DNA of 64,000 nucleotides, from assembly GCA_043228905.1 (NCBI GenBank), contig JBHGNT010000020.1:6324001-6388000 (forward strand), in the 5' to 3' direction. Position 1 is the first letter of the stretch. Each line of letters opens with the position of its first letter. Source of the stretch: Azolla caroliniana. Taxonomy: Eukaryota > Polypodiophyta. A program made the position numbers and the translations under genes. Positions 7,255 through 18,087 of this stretch are shown piece after piece. The notes beneath the pieces were generated by a model. That model made no database searches, was not told the DNA's origin, and saw only the letters and a program-made list of their open reading frames with translations.

Positions 7255-9954
7255 ATGGAACCACAAACGCTGTCGGAAGCGGCCAGGAAATGGTTCAGGC
7301 AAAACGGACTGGAGGGGTTCTTGGCCATCATGGAGGCACCGCCGCACAGAGAAGCCGACCAGGTCATCAAGGAGCTCGCCACAGAGGTCATCACCGAGGA
7401 AGCGATCCGCGCGCTAACAGGCCTTCCGGAGGGAGGAATCTTTCAGATCGATAACCCAACCTCGGAGCAACTCACCCGATATTTCGGTGAGTACTCTGTT
7501 GCCGGCAAAGGCTATCGGACGCAGGGCGGCGAAGATCCGCTATTCAGGGAGATAGCTCGAGTGCTCCATGAGTACGGTCACGTGTACCCCCGACCCCCTG
7601 TCATGCCAAAAAATCGGGCAGGGATGATCATAGCCACCTATGAAGGGGTCAAGGTGGACTGGCCGGTGTTGATTGCAGACGGGTTGTGCATGGCAATCGA
7701 CATGGTACGAGGGAAGGACGGCAAGGAGGGCCGGAAGCTGTGGCACGCCGTAGCTCAATGGATAACATTGCTCGTGCCGCCGGTCGAGACCGTCCAGCCA
7801 AAGAAGCGGCCAAGAGTATCGGAAGGAAGCACCTCGAAACCGGCGTCCAAACGACAGCAGCTGCTGGCGTCGAAGGCGACGAAAGGGAAGAAACGGGCCC
7901 CAGAACCGGAGGAGGTGTCACCGGTCCGACCCGTCAAGATAACCTTACGGAGACCAGGACAGAAGGAACCGGAACCCTTGACGGCACAGAAACATGCCGT
8001 GACACAGGAAGAGGAAACGGAGGAGCCAGAAGAGCACCTCCAACGACGGTCAAGAAGTAGGACCGCCGAGACAGGAGGGGAGCGGTCGTACCCGCGAGAG
8101 GCAGAAACGCCCCCAACTCAACCTGAGCAAACCACAAGGGAAGAACCGGAACCGGTGCGTAGAGAACCGGTCTTGTCGACTTCTATAGAAGAAGTCAGTC
8201 CAACGGCTCCGGAGACGGCGAGAACCGGAACTCAACAGCCGGCGAGCCCAGCCAGAGCACACGGCGGCCAAGGAGTAGAACCAGAACGGCATATGCAGGC
8301 AATCAGGCCAGACAATTCCACAGTGAATGAGCCGACCCGACCAGTACAGCAACAGGGCACTAGTAGCATGTGGCTACGGTGGGTAGGCGAGCAAATCGCC
8401 GGAGTGGTCGAGTATATAGAGGCGGAAGAGAGAGCGCACCAGGAACGGTTGCTCGTCACAACCGTAGATCTAGAGACGGCCCGGTCCAGAATCCGGAGCC
8501 TTGAACAAGACTTGGACAGGGTCACAAGGGAAATGGCGCAAGTGGCTTTGACAACACAAGTCCAAGCACCGGTGACTCCGGGCAATGTACAGAATAAAGC
8601 GGCGGATCAACCTGTACATAGCAATCAGACCCCGGCAACGGAAACCGTTCCGGAGAGAAATGCGTCACAAGCCCAAGAGCTTGCGGATTTAAAGGATGAG
8701 CTTGCTGCCCAAGAAGCGCTGAGGAGCCGCGAAAGAGAATTGAAGATGGCAGCGGAGGCGGAACTCAAAAAGACTGCGGAGAATCTACGCCGGGCCGAGG
8801 AGGGCTTACGGAAAAGCCACCAAGCGTACGACCGGCTCAAGGAGGAGAAGGAGAAAATGCTGCAAGAGAAGGAGAGGCTCCGGAGGAACGCCGAAACAGA
8901 AGTAGAGCGCCTGAAAGAGGAACTCCGGCAGGTAAAGGACCGGGAGGACCGGAACCATCGCCAGATCAACGGCAAGCTCAAACAAAAAACGGAGGAATTT
9001 GAGCAATTGCACCGGGAGTATAAACGGTTGCAAACGGAGCACAAGGAACAGACGGATGAGCTCCGGCAAGCAGTTGATCGGACCGCAACCGCATTCGCTA
9101 AGGAACAAGCGGAAAACAGAAGACGGTTGGAAGAGGCGGAGAAGGTTCGGACAGAGCTCCTCAGGCAACAGCAGGCGGAAAAAGAAAGAGCGGCGGAGGT
9201 ACTGCAGAGGCTGCAAACGACATATCAAGGGCAGCTGACGCGCTACAGGGAGCAGGCGGAGGATACGGCAAATCTCATCAAGCAGTTGAAGGAGGAGCGA
9301 CAAGTGGTGGAAAGCAGAGCACAAATGGGAGCAAGTCGCATCCAGGATATTATGCGGGCCTGGTTGAACCAGACCAAGAGCTTGATTGACAACGGGTCCG
9401 TCAAATGGTGGACCAAGTGGGCCACGAACGCGGCGGAACTCCAATTGCTCCGGGCTGACGTAGAGAACCGGCGGAAGGAGGGAGATGATTGCTATATGCT
9501 GACTTCCGAAGACTTCACCGGCATAAGAGATGAGCTTGCCGAAGACTTTCAAGCCTTGGCAGAAGACCAATTAGAGCAAGTCCGGCAACTTGTAGCTCAG
9601 TTGGACGACGACAGGCTGGAGGCGCAGATCCAATTTGAAAGCTACGAGAGGTCCCGGATCCGGGGAGAGAAAGAACGAGAACCAGTTACGGTCAACCTCA
9701 GTGATGAGGAACCGTTACTGGAAGGAGACCGGACCGGAAGCAGTCAAACGGAGATGCCGGAGCCAGAGAGACAAACGGAGCAGCCGGAGTCAGCGAAACA
9801 AACGGAGCAGCAGCAGCAAGCAGAGCAGCCGGAGCAACCTCAGTCCCAACCGCAACCACAGCAGCAGCAGCAAGCACAGCCGCAACAACCACAACCGGAA
9901 GAACAAGTGGAAATTCTTGAACAAACTATTTTGGACAATTTGGGTGAACAATGA
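7255..9954 (+). CDS. Element A ORF3: long coiled-coil protein of unknown function
   Basis: 899 aa from ATG 7255; the frame is open from 6955 and ATGs at 7039 and 7084 are also possible. Residues 1-170 form a compact domain (LTGLPEGG, YEGVKVDWPVLIADGL) without a family I can name. Residues ~180-370 are Pro/Glu/Lys-rich. About 380-800 is heptad-like Glu/Lys/Leu/Arg sequence, very likely coiled coil. The last ~80 residues are Gln/Pro-rich. I see no signal peptide or membrane segment, so an envelope role has no support. A related protein is preserved in fragment D (15747-17098 and 30229-30395), so the ORF belongs to the wider family. A role in particle assembly or nuclear transport is only speculation. 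Confidence 0.8.
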   Translation: MEPQTLSEAARKWFRQNGLEGFLAIMEAPPHREADQVIKELATEVITEEAIRALTGLPEGGIFQIDNPTSEQLTRYFGEYSVAGKGYRTQGGEDPLFREIARVLHEYGHVYPRPPVMPKNRAGMIIATYEGVKVDWPVLIADGLCMAIDMVRGKDGKEGRKLWHAVAQWITLLVPPVETVQPKKRPRVSEGSTSKPASKRQQLLASKATKGKKRAPEPEEVSPVRPVKITLRRPGQKEPEPLTAQKHAVTQEEETEEPEEHLQRRSRSRTAETGGERSYPREAETPPTQPEQTTREEPEPVRREPVLSTSIEEVSPTAPETARTGTQQPASPARAHGGQGVEPERHMQAIRPDNSTVNEPTRPVQQQGTSSMWLRWVGEQIAGVVEYIEAEERAHQERLLVTTVDLETARSRIRSLEQDLDRVTREMAQVALTTQVQAPVTPGNVQNKAADQPVHSNQTPATETVPERNASQAQELADLKDELAAQEALRSRERELKMAAEAELKKTAENLRRAEEGLRKSHQAYDRLKEEKEKMLQEKERLRRNAETEVERLKEELRQVKDREDRNHRQINGKLKQKTEEFEQLHREYKRLQTEHKEQTDELRQAVDRTATAFAKEQAENRRRLEEAEKVRTELLRQQQAEKERAAEVLQRLQTTYQGQLTRYREQAEDTANLIKQLKEERQVVESRAQMGASRIQDIMRAWLNQTKSLIDNGSVKWWTKWATNAAELQLLRADVENRRKEGDDCYMLTSEDFTGIRDELAEDFQALAEDQLEQVRQLVAQLDDDRLEAQIQFESYERSRIRGEKEREPVTVNLSDEEPLLEGDRTGSSQTEMPEPERQTEQPESAKQTEQQQQAEQPEQPQSQPQPQQQQQAQPQQPQPEEQVEILEQTILDNLGEQ

Positions 9955-10006
9955 AGGGGCCGAGAAGGGTTCGACGTACAAGGTACTGTCCCACGGGCGT
10001 GCCATG

Positions 10007-10468
10007 TGTTACCGGCCGGCAAGGAGTCCAAAATACGGAGTGAAGGAATTAATTAGATATGGTTGTAAATGAGCAAAGTGTGGACGGGAATTAATTAGAT
10101 ATGGTTGTAAATGAGCAAAGTGTGGACGGACGGACTGGAAACGGTATGCCGTTCCAGATCCGGACGGATCCCGAATAGGTGCGAGAGGCACCGTTTTGTA
10201 CTACGGGCCGGAAACCTATTTAAAGGCCCGGACCCTATTGTAATGACAGCGGATAATTAGTAGAGCTTATGTTGTTTATACTTCTGTCTTGATTTCCGTT
10301 CTGTAATCACTGTTATATCTTACGCGTGTAATTAACCAAAGCAATCTAATAGTGTAACCCACGTAAGTCGGTGTAATCGTTGAATCTTAATCCTATGCCG
10401 TAATCACCCTTTGGTGAAGTGTCTCCGTGACACCTTGTGTTAGGCCTTGTCCGGCTAAGAGAATAACA
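10007..10468 (+). repeat. Element A 3' LTR, right part hybrid after inversion
   Basis: 462 bp, matching the 5' LTR throughout as read. It is followed by acgag (10469-10473), which is the duplication belonging to a different A insertion in element X, and not the ccgaa found at 508-512. The crossover that inverted 10469-22060 therefore lies inside this LTR. Confidence 0.9.
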
Positions 10469-10878
10469 ACGAGCCCGAGAGCTCCCCGGATGGCGGCTTG
10501 GCTGCAGACTGCTGTTGTAACCTACCCTAGCTTGGTCCGGCTCGAACCGTGAATGTATTCCTCCTTTTATATATATACATTTGCGTCTGTCAGTGTATAT
10601 TGGTGTCTCTGTTGGTGTCGGGTGCTTCCCCTTTTCCTGCGTTTCCTGTACATAAGGGCGTGAGTCGGGTCGGCCTGTGTGTGTGTGTGTGTGTGTGTGC
10701 GCGTGAGTCGGCGTCAAACGCGCGCTCCCTCTCTTTCTCTCTCTCCCTTTAGTTGCTTCCGGTGTGCTTCTGGGATGCCCCGGAAACGGTGAAGCACGAC
10801 TTCCTACGCTCCGTCACTCCTTAGTCCAAGACCCCCGTGGTCCCGCCTTTCTCCACGCACGCACGTAACAATGCGACA
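10469..10878 (+). repeat. Second half of the X 3' LTR (displaced by inversion)
   Basis: This is the reverse complement of 26820-27230 in the intact X LTR, with small differences and a TG microsatellite (about 10677-10702). It ends in GCGACA at 10878, followed by acga (10879-10882), the 4-bp duplication of X in Y. The first half of this LTR is at 22523-22910. Confidence 0.88.
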
Positions 10879-11642
10879 ACGAGGTCTCACATTCCGTGAT
10901 CCTCGGGCAACCATTTATCACGGCATCACGGATGGAGACAAAGGTGCTCAATAGCGGTGCGGCTTTCGCACGAATTCGGAGCCAAAGCGGAGGGAAATCC
11001 ATCCAATTCCTAACTGTGCCGGCAAATCATGAAAGGAACAAGAGAGAGCTCTTGTCCCAAACAAGGATGGATTTTTAGAGCGGATTGTTGCAGAGTGGGG
11101 AAGTGATAGTCCAAGAATCCCTGATACCCCACACAAGAAGAAAACTCTCGGAGCAAAACAAGTATGAATCGGTCCGGATGGGGCATTCACGTACATGGCC
11201 ATAACCGGAGGAATGAAGAAAGAATACCGAAAAGTGGAGGATAAGTTACGATCGGCATCAATAATAAAAGAAGACAAAGAAATCGTGGGAGACGAAGGTG
11301 CTCGATAGCGGTGCGGCTTTCGCACGAATTCGGAGCCAAAGCGGAGGGAAATCCATCCAATTCCTAACTGTGCCGGCAAATCATGAAAGGAACAAGAGAG
11401 AGCTCTTGCCCCAAACAAGGATGGATTTTTAGAGTGGATTGTTGAAGAGTGGGGAAGTGATAGTCCAAGAATCCCTGATACCCCACACAAGGAGAAAAAT
11501 CTCGGAGCAAAACAAGTACGAATCGGTCCGGATGGGGCATCCACGTACACGGCCATAACCGGAGGAATGAAGAAAGAATACCGAAAAGTGGAGGATAAGT
11601 TACGGTCGGCATCAATAATAAAAGAAGACAAAGAAATCGTGG
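10879..11642 (+). pseudogene. pol: Y element: end of protease region with a 354-bp tandem duplication
   Basis: The frame continues the Y protease interrupted by X; the ILGQPF and RMETKV blocks match those of W at 45679-45723. A 354-bp segment is repeated in tandem: 10935-11288 and 11289-11642, nearly identical. The duplication carries stop codons and breaks the reading frame, so it is a late error rather than a functional module. Confidence 0.75.
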
Positions 11643-13738
11643 GAATAGTCGAAGAAGTGTTCTATGGGAGCACGCTACAACGGCTTGAAGAGCTTGTGGA
11701 GGATAAAAACCAAGGAGACCGGGTAGTCCTAGTGGAATCGGTCGAGATGTACGAGATCATTGCGAAAATGGGGCCAGATGTGCCTCGCAAAGAAGAAGCA
11801 ATGGTAAGTACGAAATACAAGACTGTGGAGAAGAAGGTGAAACCGGTCGCGGGACCACTACCCGCCGATAGCGAACAAAAGAGGAAAGAAGTCTCGGGAG
11901 ATCCGACACTTCGGAAGTCCGTGGATATCGGACATGCTTTTACGGATGAGACCTAGAAGAAACTTTGGATCGATGGAGGTGGTTTCCTTTTACAAAATGA
12001 AGAAGAACGATTTCGTGGGATGTTGGAACAACATGGGAAAGCATTTGCATTCACGTCGAAGGAGATAGGGTGCGTTGATCCGAAGATAGTGGAGCCGATG
12101 GTGATCTTCACGATTGACCATGTGTCGTGGAACCTGAAGCCGATTCCGGTGCCGCGGGCACATATTCCCAAAATCATCGACTTGCTCAAGGAGAAGGTGG
12201 CGATGGGGATTCTAGAGCCATCAAACGCTCCGTACTCAAATCGATGGTTTACGGTTCCGAAGAAGAATGGGTCACTCCGATTTATCCAAGACTTGCAACC
12301 GGTGAACAAGGTCACGATCCGAAACTCTGGAGTCGGTCCGATAGTGGAAGAATTTGCGGAAGCATTTGCCGGTCGTGCGATATACTCCATCGAAGACCTA
12401 TACTCGGGGTATGACCAATTCCAACTAGCTGTGGAGAGCCGAGACATCACTACCATGCGGACACCGATAGGATTAGTCCGGATGTGTACGCTACCACAAG
12501 GCGCGACGAACTCGGTCGCACATATGATGAAGGCAATGAACAAGGTGCTTCGAGATTGCATTCCAGAGATAACGATGCCGTTCCTAGATGACATTCCAAT
12601 GAAAGGATGCGCGGTAGAAGAAAAAGATGAAACTAAGGATAATCGGGGATGCCGAAAGTTCGTAGTCGACCATATTCGTGATTGCGAGAAAGTGCTTCGA
12701 AAGTTAGAAGATGTGCACCTAACACTTTTCGGTGAGAAATCGGCATTCGGGCAAGAAGAAATATTGGTAGTCGGACATCTATGTGGGCCCTATGACCGAA
12801 GACCGTCACCAACCAAGATCCATGTGATTCAAGCTATGAAAGAAGTGTGCGAGTCACAATCCGAAGTCCGAAGGTTTCTTGGAGCATGTGCATTCTATCA
12901 CATATGGATTCCGCACTATGCACATATTGCGGACCCACTCTATCACTTGTTGCGGAAGGGTAAGAAGTTCGAATGGAAACCGGAGTATACCAAAGCCGTG
13001 AAGAAGCTCAAGAAATCACTACGGAGGGCAAAAGCACTAAAGAAGCCAAAATATGACCGACCGATCATAGTAACGGTTGACACAAGTCCAACCGGAATCG
13101 GATGGGTCATCAATCAAGCCAAATCGGATCGTTCGGGATATCCGATCCGATTCGGAGCAAAGGTTCTCAATGAAAGGCAATGCGGATATGCACAAGTCAA
13201 AAGAGAATTATGGGGAGTTGTGTTAGCAATCAAATCGGATTGAGATTATTTGATCGGAGCCGAAGTAGAGATCGAAATGGATTGTCTTCCGATACTCGGG
13301 ATGATGCGGTGTTGCACGATACTGGATGTGGCTATGCTAAGGTGGATTGCATATGTTAAGTCACTTAATCCGGAGGTACGACACATCTCCGGAAAACAGA
13401 ACGCGGTAGCGGATATGCTATCAAGGGGCTGGTTCGGAGATGACATAACCGAATCCGATAATGAAGAAGTTTCCGAAGACTACTTTGCTTCGGAGCGCAT
13501 ATGCCGGGTGAACGTAATCCGAGAATTCCGGGAAGAAGAATACGAGGGAGAAAGCTTGTTGATCGGGAAAGTGCTGCAAGAAATCGAGGAATCATCGGAC
13601 AATAAAGAGAAGAGAGACGAGATCCGAAATAAGAAGCGGCAAGTCCGAAAGTTCTTCTTGAAAAATGGATTAATATGGAGGGAGCCGAAAAGACCGGATG
13701 GCATACCACTTCGGGTAGTCGGGATGAAAGAGCAATGA
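11643..13738 (+). pseudogene. pol: Y element reverse transcriptase and RNase H
   Basis: RT is readable from about 12020, with FTVPKKNGSLRFIQDLQ, a YSGYDQF block and the catalytic motif MPFLDDIPMKG (12575-12607). RNase H carries VTVDTSPTGIGW, and its end includes HISGKQNAVADMLSR. Stops interrupt at 11954-11956, 13241-13243 and 13736-13738; most look like single transitions. The FLDDIP(M)KG motif and the overall sequence do not fit the common angiosperm Ty3 lineages I know, and recall elements described from fungi and non-seed plants; that placement is from memory. Confidence 0.85.
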
Positions 13739-15021
13739 AACCGGATAATGTCCGAATTTCACGAATCCGATTGGGCTGGACATCAAGGAACATGGGCAAC
13801 TTTTGTGAAGATCAAACAAAAATATTGGTGGAAGAACATGTACAAAGATATAGCTGAGTTCACGGAAAGCTGTGAGAAGTGTCAAATCTACTCCGGAGTT
13901 CGACATCGAGATGAGTTACATCTGAAATTCTCACCGACAATCAACTTCAAGTGGATGGTCGATATTGTAGCCATGCCAACCGGGATCAGACAAAAGAAGT
14001 ACTTGGTGTTAGCTCAGGAAGATCTCACAAACCAAGTAGAAGGTCGGGCGCTACGAAGGAAAACGTGTTCTGCGGTATGCCAATTTCTTTTGGAGGAGGT
14101 GTTTTGCAGGTACGGGTGCGTAGGACAAGTGATTGTGGATCGGGGAGAACTCGACCCTGATAAAGCTAAGGAATTCTTCACCAAACATGGAGTTCGGTTA
14201 ACACTAACAACGGCATACAATCCGAAGGCCAACGGGAAAATCAAACGAGGACATAGTCCGATCGTCAAAGCACTTGCCAAAGCATGCGACGGAAGCGTGA
14301 AGGATTGGCCGCAGATGCTCCCATATACACTATGGGCGAATCGGACGACACATAGCTCCGTAACCGGTTACATGCCAGCAGAACTCATGACTGGACAAGC
14401 ACCGGTAATGCCAACGAAAACCGTGATTGCGACATGGACAGTGCTACCGTGGAAGGAAGAGATGAGCCGGGAAGAACTACTAGCGGTCCGGATACGACAA
14501 CTAGAGGGAAGACCGGAAGACATAGCGGAAGCAATACGCCGACAACAAGAAGTGTGATTCAGGAATAAAAGCCAGTTCGACACAAAGCACCGACTACGAC
14601 CGCGGAAGATTGAAGAAGGAGATTGGGTGATTGTCTACGACAGTAGTTTGGATCATCAACATACAACGATGCGGAAGTTCGCGAACAAGTGGTTCGGGCC
14701 ATACGAGGTTCGGAAAGTTTTCAACAACGGAACTTACCGACTATGCGAGTTGGATGGAACGATACTACGAGTGCCTATAGCAGGGAAACGGGTGAAGATT
14801 TTCAAGAAGCAAATTGACAAAGAACCGTATGTAAGCTTAGACAAGACCGACAATGAGGAGCAATCGGACAAAGATCGTGGTGATGCAGAAAGTGAAGAAA
14901 GTGGTCTTCAATTGATAATCGACATACAGGAAGAATCGGAGAGTATTACGGATGAAGAGGAACAACGAGCATCAGGAACTTCGGCACATACCGGAGGATG
15001 TGCGGGTTTGGAGGGGGCGAG
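13739..15021 (+). pseudogene. pol: Y element integrase
   Basis: It begins with an HHCC finger (FHESD...GHQGTW, ending CEKCQIY at ~13885). The core has D (WMVDIVAMP), D (VIVDRGELD) and then NGKIKRGH, where the expected catalytic E is K. Y2 and W keep E at this site, so Y has lost activity by a point change. A stop at 14555-14557 precedes the C-terminal domain (KWFGPYEVRKVF). The region ends with a G-rich polypurine stretch (15006-15021) before the LTR. Confidence 0.85.
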
Positions 15022-15746
15022 TGTCGTAGTGTAATTCGCACACTACGTGAAAATTACATTTTTGTCCCTCCGGATGGAATCGGTAAGGAGAACCGGATCA
15101 AGCAGAACCAGCAAGAGCCGGATAAAGAAGGCCGGTGAGAATCTCTCACCGAATGAAAAGACAAATTTGTAAATAGAAGAAAAGATTGTTACATGCATAG
15201 GGCAAGATTTCAACCCTGTACCTCCATGTTAACGATTATTAAGCCTTACCACTATACTAGCATATTATGAATTTTAAAGTTATACTAAATGTTATCCCAT
15301 GTAAATATTCTAGATATGCATGGTACAAAAAGTTATTCATGCATACACACTCGAGTTAAAAGAAAAGATGGGATAGAAAGCTAATTATGCACATGTAGTG
15401 TGCATGAAAACTAAAGTTAGGAAAAGCATGATGCTTGCATGTGATAAACTTAGACTCTTCCAACACTATATAAGGAAGAGAGAAAGATGTATAATGGTTG
15501 TTGATTTTTTTTAGCAGGTTTGATTAATACAAAATATTCGTGGGATTCACGATTTTACCATCTAATTCTCTCTTACAATCTAATTACCCATTAATACATT
15601 ATACGCGTGCGATTCATGAGTTTCATATCTTCTTCTTACAATCTCTTCCTAACTAACATTATCTCATATTCTTCTTTCTCCTAGTCCAAAACCCCAACGG
15701 TTCCCACCTGACTCGCGCAAACGATCCGGCGCCGAAAGGCACAACA
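15022..15746 (+). repeat. Y 3' LTR
   Basis: 725 bp, TGTCGTAGTG to GGCACAACA. It matches the 5' LTR at 29508-30228 (minus strand) with scattered differences. It holds the U3 hairpin module (15134-15150) shared with copia LTRs, and an antisense tRNA-like box pair (15205-15259). It is followed by acgc, the target duplication in D. Confidence 0.9.
15205..15259 (-). promoter_or_regulatory. tRNA-like A/B box pair in the Y 3' LTR, antisense
   Basis: On the minus strand TAGTATAGTGG (15259-15249) fits the A-box consensus TRGYNNARNGG, and GGTTGAAATCT (15215-15205) fits the B box. The starts are 44 nt apart, the tRNA spacing. The 5' LTR copy reads GGTTTGAATCT. Confidence 0.6.
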
Positions 15747-17098
15747 ACGCCAACTTCGGGAAATAAACGAACGAGGTCCAGATGCTCCTCTCACCATCAC
15801 AACCTCCACCAACGTCCCCAACCTGGAAGCCTTACCCATCATAATCTCGGGCGATGTCACAGCCCTCCCCATTACCACAACACCACTCATGCCTGACAAC
15901 TTCACAGAGGAATTGGAAGCACAGAAGGTGATTTTTGAAAAGGCCAATCAACGCTACCAGGAGGACTTAGCTGAGATCAAGCAACTCCATGGTGCACTAG
16001 AATAGGTGTAGAACCAGGAAATTGAATTGCATGAGCAATTCGACACTAGTTTAATAGTAAAGACGGAATAATTCCACAACACCCTGCAGGAGAAGAGGAA
16101 CAGGCGGCGGTTGCCCTTAGGGCGAAAGACAAGCAGGCAATCGTGGCCCTTCGGGAGCACATGGATCACGCGGACGAAACCATTTAGGCAAAGGAGCCAG
16201 CCTTTCAACAAGTGATTACAGCCATGAAAACCGACCTTACCGAAGTCCTCCAAGAGGAGCAAGCGTGGTATGCGAAACTGCAAAAAGAACACAATGAATT
16301 TATGCTTGACTTCACCAACCACCACCGCCAACTGCTCAACCTCCAAGTTTGTGATCGAGTACAACTAAATGAAATCAAGATGTATCCACACGAGTTGTAT
16401 TGTATCGAGCACGTAGTGGAGGAAGTCGAGTTTTGGCTGCAATGCCAATTAGAGAGCGAACAAGGAGCATGTGATGAGTGCATCAAGAAAATGTGGGGCC
16501 ACATGGAGGAAATGAGAAAGCAAGATGTTTGCCTTGCGGACGAAGTACAAGAGCTCCGCGTGAAATTCGACATGGGTGAAACTCAGATCAAAGCATTATT
16601 GACAAAGCACCACAAGTGGATGGCACAGAAGATAGAAGAAACTTTGTATCGAGGATGGAAAGAATGGTCGGCACAACAGTTGTATTAAAAACCTTTCGAG
16701 TAGATCAGGAGAACCGTCAGAAGGAAGGTCATGGATTCTACAAGATGGATGAGAACATCATCCAACTGCTCCAAGAAGACCTAACCGAAAACTTTTACTC
16801 CCTCGCTCGGACGCATAATGAGGAGGTTAAGAAGTTAATCATGGAATTCGAGGATGAGCAATTGCAACTCGCCCTCAAGCTAGAAAAATACGACCAAGAA
16901 AGAATTCAAGTCGAAGCCGACACTAGGGTTCGAGGACAAACCCAACATGAAACCTGCGAGAACAATGTCAAGCAAGAACCGGATGAGCAACACGAAGCGA
17001 CTAATATAGAGAGCGGCCACGAGCAGGATGTGTCAACTGAACAACGGCCACCTAGAGAAAAAGACCTAACACACGAGGGATCCGAACAACGGGGATAA
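15747..17098 (+). pseudogene. D: decayed ORF3 of an A-like element (3' part)
   Basis: The coding frame starts at the Y insertion point and continues the minus-strand piece at 30229-30395. Once one copy of the 4-bp duplication is removed, the frame is uninterrupted across the junction. The protein is heptad-rich, with readable stretches 15747-16000, 16212-16685 and 16686-17098. Its end (DLTENFYSLARTHNEEVKKL) parallels the A ORF3 end (ELAEDFQALAEDQLEQVRQL), which identifies it as an A-type ORF3. Stops and frame changes show it is dead. Confidence 0.75.
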
Positions 17099-17640
17099 CC
17101 AGAGCCCACGCCACCACCACGACAGTTGACTACTGAAAGACAACCGGCAATAGAAAAAAACTACTTCCATTAGTTATACAATTTTACAGATGAGAGTATT
17201 ATATACAAATCCCTATAGGGATGTGATATTTCCATCTTATGTGGATGCCCACTAACTCAAGAAAGGGAGAGGATGACCATTGTTGAATAAAGGCTAGTCG
17301 TTGTCTTTTAACTCCATCGGATCCGCTCGTGAGGCCATAGAGTGGCTACAACTTCACTCCATATCTCGTGCATTAACATTACTAGACATGCACAGTTTGG
17401 TTAGAGAAGACCCATCTACACCATTGTTTCCATATGAGTCCAAAGAGTTATTGGGCTGATCAATTTCCACACAACTTCAGATTTGGCATTAATAGGAGTT
17501 GAGTGGATATTGTCAATGGTGGAAAAAAGAACCTCTTGTGCTTTTATCACCAAAGTCCTCCCCTCCTCCTGATGTCCGTACCTATCAACTAGGGCATCCC
17601 ATGATGACCACATACATTTCCCGGTCAAGACAAAGAGAAA
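17099..17640. other. Unassigned spacer
   Basis: About 540 bp after the D ORF3 stop. It should contain the 3' end or LTR of D, but I see no match to the A LTR start, and no convincing ORF or repeat. Confidence 0.4.
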
Positions 17641-17728
17641 GAGAGAGAAAGAGAGGAAAAGAGATACATTATTAAGATAGAAAGAGTGAATTGAAAAGAA
17701 AGTATTCTATTGCAATATAAGATGGAGT

Positions 17729-17816
17729 TGTCACGGACACACCAAGCGCGGACTAAGACGGAGCACGGATGATGAGGCGTGCTCCGTCTTAGTCCGCGCT
17801 TGGTGTGTCCGTGACA
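17729..17816. mobile_element. 88-bp TG...CA palindrome with 5-bp target duplication
   Basis: Two perfect 38-bp inverted arms (17729-17766 and 17779-17816) surround a 12-nt loop. The ends read TGTCACGG and CCGTGACA. The insertion is flanked by ggagt at 17724-17728 and again at 17817-17821. The left 50 nt match the U5 end of the F LTR (52078 onward) with about three differences. Removing the palindrome and one ggagt restores continuity with the E LTR. It is therefore a discrete integrated unit made of two inverted copies of an LTR end. Confidence 0.8.
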
Positions 17817-18087
17817 GGAGTACAAAGAGTAGACAATAGGGAGCTATAGGATGGCGTTGAACCAATTTGGTTTTTGGAGGATTGATAGATCCTTATTTAT
17901 AAGTCCCTATAGAGTAATATAGATTACTCTAGAATATTCTAGGACATTCTAGGATATAGAGTAATCTTGTAGTCTAGAAGGTTCTAGCATATAGAACACT
18001 CTAGGACATTCTAGAATATAAAGTAATATATAGAATATTCTTATGATATTAGATTATATATTCTAAAAACCGTACACATAAATATGT

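Larger units (their letters stand above)
513..10468 (+). mobile_element. Element A: complete three-ORF Ty3-type LTR retrotransposon
   Basis: A 9,956-bp element bounded by two 462-bp LTRs that I read as identical. It has a primer-binding site, a gag-protease ORF, an in-frame UAG, an RT-RNaseH-integrase ORF and a long third ORF. All three frames are intact, so the insertion is recent. The bases flanking the left LTR (ccgaa) and the right LTR (acgag) do not match, which is explained by an inversion through the right LTR. The lineage looks nearest to the plant Tat/Athila-like group: no chromodomain, a protease with a DGGS motif, and an extra ORF after integrase. That placement is inference. Confidence 0.95.

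Noticed and set aside
8806-9570. 254-codon minus-strand ORF inside A ORF3
   Set aside because: Antisense shadow of the heptad-rich coding strand, with leucine- and proline-rich nonsense and no domain.
7255-9954. Envelope-like protein for A ORF3
   Set aside because: The position after integrase fits, but there is no signal peptide, membrane helix or cleavage-site-like feature; it is hydrophilic and coiled coil.
10469-10878. A separate solo LTR next to element A
   Set aside because: It lacks its own 5' half; together with 22523-22910 it makes one X LTR, split by A2 and the inversion.
13675-14160. Possible host gene between Y RT and integrase
   Set aside because: All readable sequence is accounted for by the integrase finger and core in the frame 13748-14557.
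17729-17816. Transcription terminator hairpin
   Set aside because: Perfect 38-bp arms, TG...CA ends and a 5-bp flanking duplication indicate an insertion, and the sequence matches an LTR end.
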